64,000 nt of DNA from Chinchilla lanigera. Lineage: Eukaryota; Chordata; Mammalia; Rodentia; Chinchillidae. The notes beneath the pieces are model-generated. The model was not told the origin of the DNA, ran no database searches, and saw only the letters and a program-made list of their open reading frames with translations. Positions within the stretch are counted from its first letter, which is position 1; each line of letters begins with the position of its first letter. Below are positions 33,080 to 43,715 of this stretch, piece by piece. The position numbers were made by a program, and so were the translations under genes. The stretch is taken from the NCBI RefSeq assembly GCF_000276665.1, contig NW_004955475.1, positions 7,921,506 through 7,985,505 on the forward strand, read 5' to 3'.

Positions 33080-33265
33080 ACCAGAGAACTGACTTTCTAG
33101 TCCAGTTTTGTTGACAGCTATATGCACCTGTGAGCAGGCTCCCTGGCCCTCCAGCTCCTTCTCTGAAATATAAGGGATTTGACCTAGATCTACAGTTCTC
33201 AACTTCAAGGCGGTACTACTCCTGGAGGGCACTGGGCATGGTGTGGAGCCGCCTGCTTGGAACAA
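33080..33265 (+). repeat. MIR-like fragment
   Basis: 'gactttctagtccagttttg', 'ccctggccctccagctcctt' and 'gggatttgacctagatctac' resemble MIR. Low certainty. Confidence 0.45.
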
Positions 33266-33431
33266 TGACTGGGAGAACACTACTGGTACTTATTGCAGAG
33301 TACATAGGAACAGAAAGGAATACGAGACATAATACCCAGGACAGACACAATAAAGGACAATCTTGTCCAATTACAAGAGCACATTATTTTCTCTCCTCTC
33401 AGAAAAAGAACTGGACAAAATAATTAAGATC

Positions 33432-33637
33432 TCACTCAGCATGGTGGCACATGACCATCATCCCAGGTCCTCAGGAGGCTAAGGTAGGAGCATCGCAAGA
33501 TCAAGGCCAACCTCGGAAACATAGCAAGACTCTATTATCAAAATAAAATTTTAGGGGCTGGGGATTTAGCTCAGCGGCAAAGCGCCTGCCTGGCAAGCGC
33601 AAGGTCGTGAGTTCGGTTCCCAGTACCGGAGAAAAAC

Positions 33638-33674
<37 letters not shown>

Positions 33675-33770
33675 AAAAAAATAAAATTTTAAAGAGATTT
33701 GGGGTATAGCTCAGTTTAAGTGCACTTGCCTACTACGCACCAGGCCCTGGGTTCAATCCTAGTACAAACA
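33432..33770 (+). mobile_element. Dimeric B1-dID SINE split by a young ID
   Basis: B1-like arm at 33432-33553 ('gcatggtggcacatgaccat'). A young ID is inserted in the A/T linker (33554-33678). The ID arm resumes at about 33700 ('ggggtatagctcagtttaag'). Confidence 0.82.
33554..33678 (+). mobile_element. ID SINE, young subfamily, ~40-A tail
   Basis: 'ggggctggggatttagctca' to 'ggttcccagtaccgg', with a long A-rich tail. Perfect 13-bp duplication aaataaaatttta at 33541-33553 and 33679-33691. The long homopolymer suggests a recent insertion. Confidence 0.95.
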
Positions 33771-34049
33771 AACAACAAAAAAAGTCATCAATCCCTGGAA
33801 TTCTTTTCCACAGCCAATGTAACAACAACAACAACAAAATACTACAATGTTGTGATTGTCCTATCAACTCCAAACAGTGATAGAACAGTCATCTTTTGCA
33901 TGGTAACTCAAGAACAAAGAAAAAGGGAAAGAAGGGAATTATGTTACATTTCATTTCCTAAAATGTCTGATGAGCAAAACCTCTTACAGAACTCAAGATA
34001 ATGAGATCTGAACCTGGCAGTGAACCTTATAACTTAAGTCAGTCAGTGA

Positions 34050-34050
<1 letters not shown>

Positions 34051-34113
<63 letters not shown>

Positions 34114-34144
34114 GTCTCTCTCACACACACACACACACACACAC
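34051..34144 (+). repeat. (TC)n-(AC)n compound microsatellite
   Basis: About 34 TC units with two TG interruptions, then about 12 AC units. Pure enough to be highly polymorphic. Confidence 0.97.
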
Positions 34145-34229
34145 CCAGGAGGAACTTTATTAACTGTAACCAGATGTTCCATTAACAAGCATTTCTTTAA
34201 AAAAACACACAAACAATAATTCTATTAGA

Positions 34230-35560
34230 CTCCACTGTTCACATTTGAAAACCAAGTAAGTCTGAGTTAGGGATAAGTACTAAAAGGCTGAAAAAGTGTT
34301 CACAGAACAGGGAGGTATTCACTCTGCTGGTTTCACGGATTTGGGGCCAATAAAAGAACATGAGTGGTTGTTTATCAGTTTTATCCCAAGAGTCAAGAGG
34401 GTGGAGTTGGAGAAGATTTTCTTATAAACTTAATTTACTACTTTTAACGCCTGCTCTGAAATTTTCCCACAAATCTGCATTACGTACTCTGCCTTGTAGA
34501 CTAAAAACAATGACTTCTTTGTTTCCATGATTTGTCAAATCCAAGGTAAATCAGCTGGCATAAAAATTCTATTTCCAAGGACTTAACCACAAACTACTAT
34601 GAACCAGCAATTAACTTACTGATATAACAGCAAGAGCCAGGGAGAGAACATCAAAGCCTAGGAAAACAGCCAACATCTAAATAGATGTTTTGAGTAGACA
34701 TCTTTGAGGAAAAAAATAGCTTTTACTGTTAATCAAAGCTGAATTTAACCCCTTCCTGAAACTAGACAATAGATTATAGTGAATAAATCGTCTCCTTTTA
34801 AGAACTTATTTTGAGAAAAAGTTATTCTCTGTGGCAGAAAAGGCAGACCTCTGTGGTTAGCCCCCCCATGGTAGCAACCTCCCAGAATATAGCTTGCAGT
34901 GGCAGAAATTTAAAAAGCCTGAATCCGCACGAGTTTTTATCAGAGGCCTCCCTAGGCTAGTATCCAAATTTTAGGGTCCAAGGCCAAACCCAATACTGAA
35001 CAATCATCCTTATTGTTTAGCATTGTCTTGCTTCTAAGAATCTTTTGCTACTAGAAAATTCTCATATATACTGGGAAAGCTCATATCCATATTTGGTTCT
35101 GATGAATCCAGCACCTACCTTGCCACTGACCAGCTGATGTTTCTGGGCCAATTTGTCTGTAACTGTTATTAACCACCACCAACCTACACAGCCACTGGTA
35201 AAGGCCAATTGTGTGGGTCAGTTTATTTTCTAAATTCAATAAGGAAGGGGAGGGGCAACAATATCTTGTCTCCATCTAGCATTTGCAAAGGGTAGCATAT
35301 AAGAAAACCTGAGGTGAACACTCCCAACTTTAATGCCCGAGTGAACTGATTTCTAATTGTCAGAATATGCCTCCTTCTCTCACCTCCGCTCCCAAATATC
35401 AGAACGAGTAACAAGGGGAAACAAAGCCAGACCACCAAAGCTATCCATTTTATTCATTTCAACCAGGCGTCTTGAATTTACGCATAAACAATATTCTCTT
35501 TTCTCTATCCTCAGTCTTTTATCCACTGGCAAGTAAAGATGGCTCTACTAGGTACTGTGG
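34230..35560. other. Unique ~1.3-kb tract
   Basis: No interspersed repeat or exon recognised. It is one of the longest repeat-free stretches in the window. Confidence 0.45.
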
Positions 35561-35579
35561 TAAATCCCTATACATTTTT

Positions 35580-35670
35580 TTTTTCCCCCCCTCTGGTACC
35601 AGGAACCGAACTCACGACCTTGCGCTTGCCAGGCAGGCGCTTTGCCGCTGAGCTAAATCCCCAGCCCCTT
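35580..35670 (-). mobile_element. ID SINE, young subfamily
   Basis: Antisense body ('ctggtaccaggaaccgaact' to 'gagctaaatccccagcccc'). Perfect 14-bp duplication ccctatacattttt at 35566-35579 and 35671-35684. Confidence 0.95.
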
Positions 35671-35684
35671 CCCTATACATTTTT

Positions 35685-35850
35685 ACTCCCTCTGGCACCC
35701 ACTTTAGTTCAGATCACCATTTGCTCTTGCTAGGATTATTTCAACAACCTCCATAACTGATTTCCACACTTCTACTCTTCATTACTCCAAGTGTAATGCC
35801 TACTATGGTGCTAGGCATACATGAGATATTCAATAAATGTGCAATAAATG
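35685..35850 (+). repeat. L2 3' end fragment
   Basis: 'gctaggattatttcaacaac' and 'atggtgctaggcatacatga', then 'attcaataaatgtgc': the L2 end. Confidence 0.6.
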
Positions 35851-35869
35851 ATCAATTATTTCAAAAATT

Positions 35870-36285
35870 TTAGCAAGCAATTATCTGGCAAAACTGTGTT
35901 AGGTACAATAAGTACCTAAGACAAATAAAACATGGTCCCTGCCTTGGAGGGGCTCCTAAGGATAGAGACTTTGAATAATTATAATACAATGAGGTGAATG
36001 CAATCAAAGGTGCTGGAAGTATAGAAGAAGGATCATATGCCTATGTTTGGGTGCCATACAGAAAGCTTCCCAGACAGAAGAAATTTGAACGGGAGCTTGA
36101 AGAATGCATAAATTTTCCAAACAGAAAATGTGTGAAGAGCATGGCAGGCAAAGGGAACAGCACAAGCAAAGAACAGATTTTTAGGCGAAGACGGGGCACA
36201 AGAATGGGGACCATTTCAGGAAACAAGAATTCAGTAGGCAGGAGGGGAGGATACATATGGGAGGAAGGAAAGCCTTAAGAGGTGG
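35870..36285 (-). repeat. L2 LINE fragment, antisense
   Basis: 'catggtccctgccttggagg', 'agaaagcttcccagacagaa' and 'gggaacagcacaagcaaaga' are antisense L2 words. The open frame over it is accidental. Confidence 0.65.
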
Positions 36286-36327
36286 GCTGTGGGCAGAATA
36301 TAAAGTCACGTGCACACAGAAATCTGG

Positions 36328-36530
36328 CATTAGGAGCTGAGCATACGCACACACCTGTAATCTCAATACTCAGGGAGGCTCAGGCAAGAGGATGATAAAT
36401 TCAAGCCCAGCCCAGGCAACTTAGCAACTTAGCAAGAGCCTGTCTCAAAATAAAATCTTAAAAAGGACTAAGGGTGTAGCTCAGTGTGAGGGTCCTGTAC
36501 TCAAGCCCCAGTACCACAAAAAGTGAAAAA
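36328..36530 (+). mobile_element. Dimeric SINE, B1-dID type
   Basis: 'cacacctgtaatctcaatac', 'aacttagcaagagcctgtct', then ID arm 'actaagggtgtagctcagtg' and 'gccccagtaccac'. Confidence 0.82.
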
Positions 36531-36550
36531 GAAAAATAAATTTGGTATTA

Positions 36551-36630
36551 GGGGCTGAGGTTGGGGCTCAGTAGTACAGCACTTACGCATGAGGCCCTGA
36601 GTTTGATCCTCAGCACCACCCACCAAAAAT
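36551..36630 (+). mobile_element. ID SINE, older subfamily
   Basis: 'ggggctgaggttggggctca' to 'gtttgatcctcagcaccacc', A-rich tail. Confidence 0.8.
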
Positions 36631-36711
36631 AAAGTAAATTTTAAATGCTTGGCATTAATTCTTAGCAAAAATAGTGGAACAATTGCATTTTCAAGCTAAG
36701 AGTGAAAGGGA

Positions 36712-36860
36712 TTCATCCATTCAACAAGTACTTACTGGGTGTCTGATATAATTTGCTTGTTTGGGACAATACCCAGGCAACAGAGACAACAATGCTTTAG
36801 AGTAGCCGTACTTGTTCATGGGAAAAAAGTCAACCTGTACACAAAGGTGTGAGTTTAAAA
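36712..36860 (-). repeat. L2 fragment
   Basis: 'cattcaacaagtacttactg' and 'acccaggcaacagagacaac': antisense L2 3' end. Confidence 0.55.
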
Positions 36861-36930
36861 TTCTAATCTCTCTCCACAGTTTACTGCACCAACTACCACT
36901 ACCCTAGCCACCTTTACCTCTAGTTTTATT

Positions 36931-37026
36931 TTATTTTATTTTTTTTTTTCCCAGTACCAGGAACCGAACTCACGACCTTGCGCTTGCCAGGCAGGCGCTT
37001 TGCCGCTGAGCTAAATCCCCAGCCCC
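36931..37026 (-). mobile_element. ID SINE, young subfamily
   Basis: Antisense body with its T-rich tail on the left. Perfect 16-bp duplication tacctctagttttatt at 36915-36930 and 37027-37042. Confidence 0.95.
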
Positions 37027-37142
37027 TACCTCTAGTTTTATTGCCTCACAGTGCCCAAGGGTTGAGTATCACTCATAGAAAACAATTTCACTTGCAATAG
37101 TATCAATAAGAATAAAATACAAGTAAATGTCACTAAGAAGGC

Positions 37143-37460
37143 TGTGATGGTTAATCTTGAATATCAACTTGATTAGTTTGAAAGATACCTAGGAGATCAG
37201 TAAAGCACACTTCTGGGTGAGTCTGGGTGGGTCATGGGTGCATGACCTTGCAACTCTTTGGCTCTTCCTCAGCTCCATGCCTCCTGGCCACTCTGAGGTG
37301 GGCATCTTTCCTCCACCATCCCTTTAGCCCTGCTGTTTCTGCCTTACAGGCAGTTGAACATGAACTAAAATCTCCGAAACTGTGAACCAAAATATTTTCT
37401 CCTCTAAACTACTTTTCTCAAGTATTTCATCACTACAACAGAAACCTGGCTAACAGAAGC
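37143..37460 (+). repeat. MaLR-like LTR
   Basis: It starts tgtgatggttaatcttgaat and ends 'aaactgtgaaccaaaatatt' then 'caagtatttcatcactacaa'. The ending wording is shared with the MaLR LTR at 4664-5093. No matching partner LTR is adjacent. Confidence 0.6.
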
Positions 37461-38009
37461 AAATGACATCTACAATGAAAACTAGAAAATATTGTTGAAA
37501 AAAAACAGACATCAAAAAGTGGAAAAACACGGAATGTTTGTTGATTAAATGTCTTAATATTGTCAAAATGACAATACTCAAAGCAATCTACAGAATCAAT
37601 GTAAGCCCTATAAAAATCTTAATAGCATTTTTTTTGCAGAAATAGAATTCATCCTCAATTTCATATAAAATCTCCATAAACCCTGAGTAGATAGAACAAT
37701 CTTGAAAAGGTACAAAGTTGGAAGAACCATACTTTCTGATTTCTAAAATTACTAAACAGCTACAGTAATCAAAGCAGTGTGGTATGGACATAATGACAGA
37801 TATACAGACCAATGAAATAAAAATATAGAGGCAGAAATACAGAGCCTTAAGTATATAGCTGATTTTCAAGAAAGATGCCAAGACCATTTAACAGAGAAAG
37901 GATAGCCTTTTCAACAACTGGTGCTACAAAAACTAAATATTCACATACAAAAGAATAAAGGTGGAAATTTACCATATGTTAAAAATTAACTTAAAATGGA
38001 TCAAAGGGG

Positions 38010-38092
38010 ACTGATGATATAGCACAGTGGTAGAACCCTTGCCTAGCATGTGCAAAGCCCTGGGTTCAATCTCCAGCACTGCAAAAAGAAAA
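38010..38092 (+). mobile_element. ID SINE, older subfamily
   Basis: 'ggactgatgatatagcacag' to 'gttcaatctccagcactgc'. Confidence 0.8.
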
Positions 38093-38139
38093 GGACCAAA
38101 GACCTAAACATAAGACCTATATGAAAACAACTCTGTTTG

Positions 38140-38222
38140 TTACTTTTTGGTGACAGAGATTGAACCCAGGGCTTTCTTGCATGCTAAGCAGGATTCTACC
38201 ACTGTGCTATGGCACCAGTCTC
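38140..38222 (-). mobile_element. ID SINE, older subfamily
   Basis: Antisense: 'gacagagattgaacccaggg' to 'ctaccactgtgctatggcac'. It lies 50 bp from the plus-strand ID, making an inverted pair. Confidence 0.75.
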
Positions 38223-38364
38223 AACTATTAAACTCTTAAAAAAAATAGGGGAAAATCTTCACAGTATTGGATTTGGTAGTGATTTCTTGGATATGGAATC
38301 GCAAACACTAACTAACAAGAGCTAGACAAACTGGACTTAGTAAAAATTACAAATTTTTGAAACA

Positions 38365-38535
38365 TACATGGTGGCACACACCCACAATCCCAGCTACTCA
38401 GAGAGTTAAAGTAGGAGGATCACAAGTTCAATATTAGCCTGGGAAATTTAGTAAGACCCTGTCTCAAAATAAAAATTAAAAACAGGTTGAAGATATAGCT
38501 CAGTGGTACATGAAGGTCTCAGTATCGCAAAAATA
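38365..38535 (+). mobile_element. Dimeric SINE, B1-dID type
   Basis: 'catggtggcacacacccaca', 'taagaccctgtctcaaaata', then ID arm 'gttgaagatatagctcagtg', which is shortened. Confidence 0.75.
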
Positions 38536-38731
38536 AAAAAGTCTGTCCATCAATGGACACCATCAAGAGATTGAAAAGGCAACCCACAGATGAGAAAATA
38601 TTTGTAAATCATTTAAGATATTCATATACAGATTATATAAATAACTCCTCCAACTTTACAAAATATTCAAAAAGGAACCTAAGGCTTACCTAGACATTTC
38701 CCAAAAAAAATACGTAGAAAAACCCAGTAAG

Positions 38732-38844
38732 GGGGCTGGGGATTTAGCTCAGCGGCAAAAGCGCCTGCCTGGCAGGCGCAAGGTCGTGAGTTCGGTTCCT
38801 GGTACCAGAGAAAAACCAAAAACAAAAACAAAAAAAAAAAAAAA
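38732..38844 (+). mobile_element. ID SINE, young subfamily
   Basis: Canonical body. Perfect 16-bp duplication agaaaaacccagtaag at 38716-38731 and 38845-38860. Confidence 0.96.
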
Positions 38845-39637
38845 AGAAAAACCCAGTAAGTACAGGAAAAAGTTCTTAGTATCACTAACCACTATGGAGA
38901 TGCAAATCAAAACCACAATCTGATGAACATTCATTAGAATAGTTATTACTTTTTAAAAAAGAAAATACCAAGATTTGGCAAAGCTAGAGAAATTAGAACC
39001 TTCTGCATTGCTGGTGGGAATAGAAAATAATGCTGCCACTTTGGAAAACAGTACAGCCGTTCCTCAAGCAAAGTAAACATAGAATCCTCATAAGATGCAG
39101 CAATCTCACCTCGGGGTTCATAACCAAATTAAATGACAGGAAGGATTCAGATAGGTAACTGGACACCAACGTTCACAGAAGCATTATTCACAATGTAGAA
39201 AGTGGAAACGACTCAAACATCCACTGACAGATAAATATACAAAATACAGTAATAAATACAATGGAACAATGCTCAACAAAAAAGGGAAATGCTGATACAT
39301 GCTACAAAACATGCTAAACAAAATAAACCTAACACAAAAGGACAAATGTTATATGATTCTACTCATATTTTGTAGCTAGACTAGGCAAATTTACAGAAAT
39401 AGAAAGTAGAAGGGTGATTTCCAGGGCCCAAGGGGAAGGAAACTGGGGAACTGTTACTTAATGAATACAGTTTCTATTTAAAATAGTGAAAAAGTTCTGA
39501 AAATACATAGCAGTGATAGTTGTCTGACATAGTGAATATATTTAATGTCACTCAACTGTGTACTTAAATATACTTAATATTGTAAATTTTGTATTATATA
39601 TATCTGACCATAAAAAAGAAAAAAAAAAAAACTCAAT

Positions 39638-39755
39638 GTCCAGGGCCCCATCCCAGACTAATTACATCAGAATCTCTGAAAGAGGTCTAGGTATCTGGAT
39701 TTTTAAAGCACCCTAGGTAATTCCAGTGTTCAAGCAAGACTGAGAACTAGCACTT
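39638..39755 (+). repeat. MER5-type hAT-Charlie fragment
   Basis: 'ccagggccccatcccagact', 'catcagaatctctgaaagag' and 'aagactgagaactagcac' follow the MER5A order to its right end. Confidence 0.7.
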
Positions 39756-39927
39756 TTTCCTCTCTTGATGATACATGCCAACTGTGCCTTTCCCAGCCCA
39801 ACTGAAATCGTAAGTTCTACTTAAGTTTTCCAAGTTGCCTCTGACTACTCATTTCACAGTGACCTGAATTAGTAAGCCCCACTTAGGGTAATAATGCTAC
39901 ACTTTAATAGTATAACAACTGTTCTTA

Positions 39928-40013
39928 GGGCTAGGGGTGTAGCTCAGTTGTACAGTGCTTGCTTAACACGGGCAAGGCCCTGCGTTCAAAACCTAGCACC
40001 ACAAAAAAATTAA
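39928..40013 (+). mobile_element. ID SINE, older subfamily
   Basis: 'gggctaggggtgtagctcag', then 'gggcaaggccctgcgttcaa', A-tail. Confidence 0.8.
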
Positions 40014-40119
40014 AAATGTGTTGAATGAAGAGCTTATATGAGTTTACATGAAGTTATATAATATCTGAGAATTCTCTTCAAAATAATCCAGGCCCAAGGG
40101 GAAGGTACTGCGGTAGTAG

Positions 40120-40240
40120 ATACCCATAAAACAGATTGGCCACATGTTACTAATTGTTAAACCTAGACATAGGTACACAAGGATGCTTTATATTCTTCTC
40201 TATGCTTTGGGGGCATATTTGAAATTTTCCATATTAAAAA
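40120..40240 (+). repeat. Old L1M 3' terminus
   Basis: 'cacatgttactaattgttaa', 'ggtacacaaggatgctttat' and 'tgaaattttccatattaaaa' are L1MC/ME-type terminal words. Confidence 0.5.
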
Positions 40241-40489
40241 TAGGAATAAGTTTAATTAAGTACACAATGGAAATATTGTAATCTGACATATTTAGTAATA
40301 AGATCTTGGTCTTATAAATTATGGTAGACACATACAACGAATGAATGCATAAATGTATAAAGTTTGTAATGACATGGGGAGATTTTTCTTTGTTTTTTGT
40401 TTTTTTCATGGGAGATGTTAAATGTATGATGTGGTTAAAAAAAAAAGACAAGAAAGCAAGCTATCAAATATGTAGTTTCAATTTGTGAG

Positions 40490-40660
40490 CAGGTTGTAGA
40501 GTGTAGTTGTTAAAAGCATTGGGTCTGGAGTGCATCAGATAGAGGTTTCTGCCACTTACAGTGTGACCCCAGGGAGACAATAACATTTATCCATCCTGAG
40601 GTTTTTGCAAGGACTAAATTGACACATTCCATGCAAAGCATTTGAAAGTTTATTACTATT
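40490..40660 (+). repeat. MIR SINE
   Basis: 'gttgttaaaagcattgggtc', 'ctgccacttacagtgtgacc' and 'tccatcctgaggtttttgca': MIR order. Confidence 0.65.
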
Positions 40661-40714
40661 ATTACCACTATCAGCTGTACATCACAAGAGCTTTTTTTAA
40701 AAAGGAAAAATTTT

Positions 40715-40930
40715 AGAGAGGCACACATGGTAGCACATAGATATAATCCCAGTTACTCAGAAGGTGGAGGCAGAAGGATATTAAGTTAGAAGCCAGCCTG
40801 GGCAACTTAGTGAGACTCTGTCTCAAAATAAAACCTAAAATAGAGGATGGGACTGTTGCTCAGTGGCAGAGCACTTGCCTAGCATGTGAGATGCCATAGG
40901 TTTAATAACCAGCACAACAAAAAAAAAGAG
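40715..40930 (+). mobile_element. Dimeric SINE, B1-dID type
   Basis: 'catggtagcacatagatata', 'gtgagactctgtctcaaaat', then ID arm 'gatgggactgttgctcagtg' and poly(A). Confidence 0.82.
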
Positions 40931-41061
40931 AAAAACATGGGAAACAATCTGCACAAAATAAAATCATTGCATAAGTTATGTCATCTTTATTAACTTATTA
41001 AGTGAATAATTACTAAGGGACCGCTCTCAAGAGATACTGTAAATATATGGTGATCCAGACA

Positions 41062-41225
41062 TAAATGGGGGTGGGGGTGGTGGCACATGCCTGTAATCCC
41101 CAGCATTCAGGAGGCTGAGGCAGGTGGGTCACCGTGAGTTCAAGGCTAACTTGAGCTACATAGTGATTTCAAGGCCAGCTTGAATTACTTAGCGAGACCT
41201 GGTCTCAAAAAACACACACACAAAA
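41062..41225 (+). mobile_element. B1-like SINE
   Basis: 'gtggtggcacatgcctgtaa', the doubled middle ('ttgagctacatagtg' and 'ttgaattacttagcg') and 'gacctggtctcaaaaaac'. Confidence 0.87.
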
Positions 41226-41361
41226 ATTAAATACACATAAAAAGACATACATGATATGCAGTCTTAAAAAAGGGGCAAATAAGCAATAACATTAAAAAGC
41301 CACTACAATATCTATAAAAAAATATTTAAGCAGGTGCAGAAGTGCTTGTGATTTAAAGGCA

Positions 41362-41758
41362 TTGCATTAGTTTCCTAATGCCTCAGAGATAAATTACCAC
41401 AAATTTAGTAGCTTAAAGTAATGCAAATTTTTTCTCTTACTGTTCTGGAAATCAGAAGTCCAAAACAAGTGTATAGGGCTATGTTCCTTCTGAAGGAACT
41501 AACATTTAGTCCTTGACTTTCTCAGCTACCAGAAGATATTCACATTCCTTGCCTCCTGGCCACCTCATCTACTGTTGTATCATCCCCGTAGCTAACTCTC
41601 TTGCCTCCTTATAAGGGCCCCACCCAAATAATCAAGGATAATTTCACTATCCCCAATCACATCCACCTTTTGGGATGTAAGGTAACATAACCACAGATTC
41701 TGGAAATTCACAGGTTCTTGGAAATCTCTGAGAAGATATTATTCTTTCTACCATAGAC
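41362..41758 (-). repeat. MLT1 LTR, antisense
   Basis: 'gataaattaccacaaattta', 'ctgttctggaaatcagaagt', 'cttgcctccttataagggcc', 'gatgtaaggtaacataacca': the MLT1 LTR read backwards, nearly complete. Confidence 0.8.
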
Positions 41759-42075
41759 ATAACTGAAAAGAAAAACGTATAAATAATATACTAAAAATAC
41801 TAACAATGATCAAATCTAGGTACTTGAATTGTTATTCATATTTTATGTGTTTCCCTTTTTTGCAATTTGTAAAATCTCGACAATGAGCAGATTTTACTTC
41901 TATACAAATACAGAATACAAAAAAACTAAAATAAAATATAAAGAATACACACTCAACTTGTACAGAGGGGCATAAAGAGTCTGCCTTACCTTGTCTCTAG
42001 TGCCCAGTTTCCTAGAGCCAGAAGTAACTACTATCAGCAGTTTCTTCTTCTGCCAGAGATGGCATACAAGAATAT

Positions 42076-42755
42076 GTCTATATGAGGCTGAATAATGGCC
42101 ACCCAAAGACATCTGCACCCTAATCTAATCCCCAGAACCTATGAATGTGTCACCTTACCTGCCAAAAGGGACTCTGAAGATGTGAGTGAGGACTTTGAGA
42201 TGGGGAGATTGTCCCATATCATCCAGGTGAGGTCAATATAATTACAAGTGTCCTTATAACAAGAGGCAGCAGATGGAGAAGGCAGAATGGGATGACGGCC
42301 GGAATGATGGTGCAGGCCTGAAATCCCAGCACTCTGGAAGGCTAAGTTACGAATGCTAGAAGTTCGAGCCCAGTTTGGGCAACTGAGCAACTTACAAAGA
42401 CCTTGTCTCAAAATTTTAAAACTGCACACATAGCTCAGTGAGAAGGCCCTGGGTTCATTCCCAAGTGCTACAAAAAAAAAAGAAAGAAAGAAAAAAAGAA
42501 TGTGATGATGGAAGCAGAGATAAGAGGGATTTATTTAAAGGTGAGATGGCCACTAGAAGCTGAAAAGGACATGCAAACAGTCTCCCCTCATGAGCCTCCA
42601 AAAAGAAGCAGTCCGGAAGATACTAAGTTTAACACAGAGAAAGTGATTTTCAGATTTGTAACCTCCACAGCCGAAAAAGTATGAGCCTGTATTTTCTTAA
42701 TCCACTAAACTTGTTATCATTTGTCATGGTAGCCACTGGAAAACATATAAGGTAT
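42076..42755 (+). repeat. MLT1 LTR, sense, split by a dimeric SINE
   Basis: 'gaggctgaataatggccacc', 'ccttacctgccaaaagggac', 'gtccttataacaagaggcag', then after the SINE 'gatggaagcagagataagag' and 'ccactaaacttgttatcatt'. It lies 318 bp from, and inverted to, the MLT1 at 41362-41758. Confidence 0.8.
42297..42497 (+). mobile_element. Dimeric SINE, B1-dID type, in MLT1
   Basis: 'gatggtgcaggcctgaaatc' then ID arm 'cacacatagctcagtgagaa', with an AAAG-rich tail. 'gaatgggatgac' (42285-42296) and 'gaatgtgatgat' (42498-42509) flank it. Confidence 0.85.
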
Positions 42756-42764
42756 GCATAGTAT

Positions 42765-43060
42765 CACACACATACGGTGATATCATCTAGTTCTCTTCTA
42801 CACATTCTTTTTCTTCCCGTCTTGGGAATTTTTCCATATCAGTACATACTGATCAGCCTTCTTCTTTTTATTATTTTATTTCTTAGTATTTTATTTTAAA
42901 CAGTAAAACAAATGATTTAATAATTTCACAGTGATGAAAATTTAGATCGTTCCCAGTCATTTTCCTTACCAATAGTACTACATAGACATCCTTGTACATA
43001 CATCTTTTTGCACATACATATAGATTTTGGGAGTCAAAATTATGTTTACTTTTAATTTAG
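42765..43060 (-). repeat. Possible old L1 fragment
   Basis: 'gatcgttcccagtcattttc' and 'catccttgtacatacatctt' resemble antisense L1M text. Low certainty. Confidence 0.4.
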
Positions 43061-43640
43061 ACTGAAAGCACCAGACTCCCTCAATAAAGGCTATGCTACT
43101 TTCTACTATGGCAATACACGAGTGCCACTCATTTCAGTTTTGCCTTCACCCTTCTCTCACAGGATGAGCCTGGGCAAGTGGTAACTGGCTAGATGATTGC
43201 CCATTCTCCGTCCTCATCCCAGGACAGCTTGCCCATGAGGCATCTGCAAGTAACTGGTTCCTGTGGCTAATCTTCTCCAGGTGTCTACTGAAAACCACCT
43301 CCCCACTGTACAGCTCTTGTCTGGGGAGAAACACCAGGACAGCTTAGCAAAAGCAGGCGTGGAACACCCTCCAGCAAGTCCTCCCGGCTTTTTTTTTCCA
43401 TTTCTCTCTGTCTGTACTTAGCTGTATTTAGATGAAATCATAACTATTAAGGCCTTTTATTTTAGTTGTGCTTTGTTTCTAACTTCTAATTGGCTATAAA
43501 CTAGGAACAACAAGCGCTTGCTAAAAGGTTCTCAGAATTTACAAAACAGACGTCACCAGTGCCACAGGCCTCTTATCACTGAAGCCTTCTGGGTTCTCAT
43601 AGGCAACCCAGGTAGCTGAATCCACTTTCACAATGGACTT
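43060..43640. other. Unique stretch
   Basis: No repeat or exon recognised. Confidence 0.4.
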
Positions 43641-43703
43641 ATCCACAGATGTCTGTTGGGTTTACAGACCTCCATTCTACCAGCTGAGCTACTGAACGGT
43701 GCA
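43641..43703 (-). pseudogene. Small tRNA-Tyr-like retropseudogene
   Basis: On the minus strand, 'cagtagctcagctggtagaa' followed by 'tggaggtctgta' closely matches the D-arm and anticodon arm of nuclear tRNA-Tyr (anticodon GTA at the expected place). An intron-like run and 'atctgtgg' follow, then it stops. The T-arm and the 3' acceptor half are missing. The 63-bp insert is bounded by a perfect 12-bp direct repeat, cacaatggactt, at 43629-43640 and 43704-43715, with no poly(A). It fits a tailless retropseudogene of a truncated (pre-)tRNA. It cannot fold as a tRNA. Confidence 0.65.
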
Positions 43704-43715
43704 CACAATGGACTT

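Larger units (their letters stand above)
37465..39615 (+). mobile_element. Old L1M ORF2/3'UTR, broken by several SINEs
   Basis: L1 text at 37480-37990 ('atcaatgtaagccctataaa', 'gcagtgtggtatggacataa'), 38240-38360 and 38540-39615 ('ttgctggtgggaatagaaaa', 'ctaaacaaaataaacctaac'). Interrupted by IDs at 38010-38092 (+), 38140-38222 (-) and 38732-38844 (+), and a dimer at 38367-38530. Not coding. Confidence 0.8.

Noticed and set aside
33550..38860. Regularly recurring near-identical ~75-bp units, as in a CRISPR-like array
   Set aside because: The units are dispersed, in both orientations and each has its own target duplication: SINE insertions in a mammalian genome.
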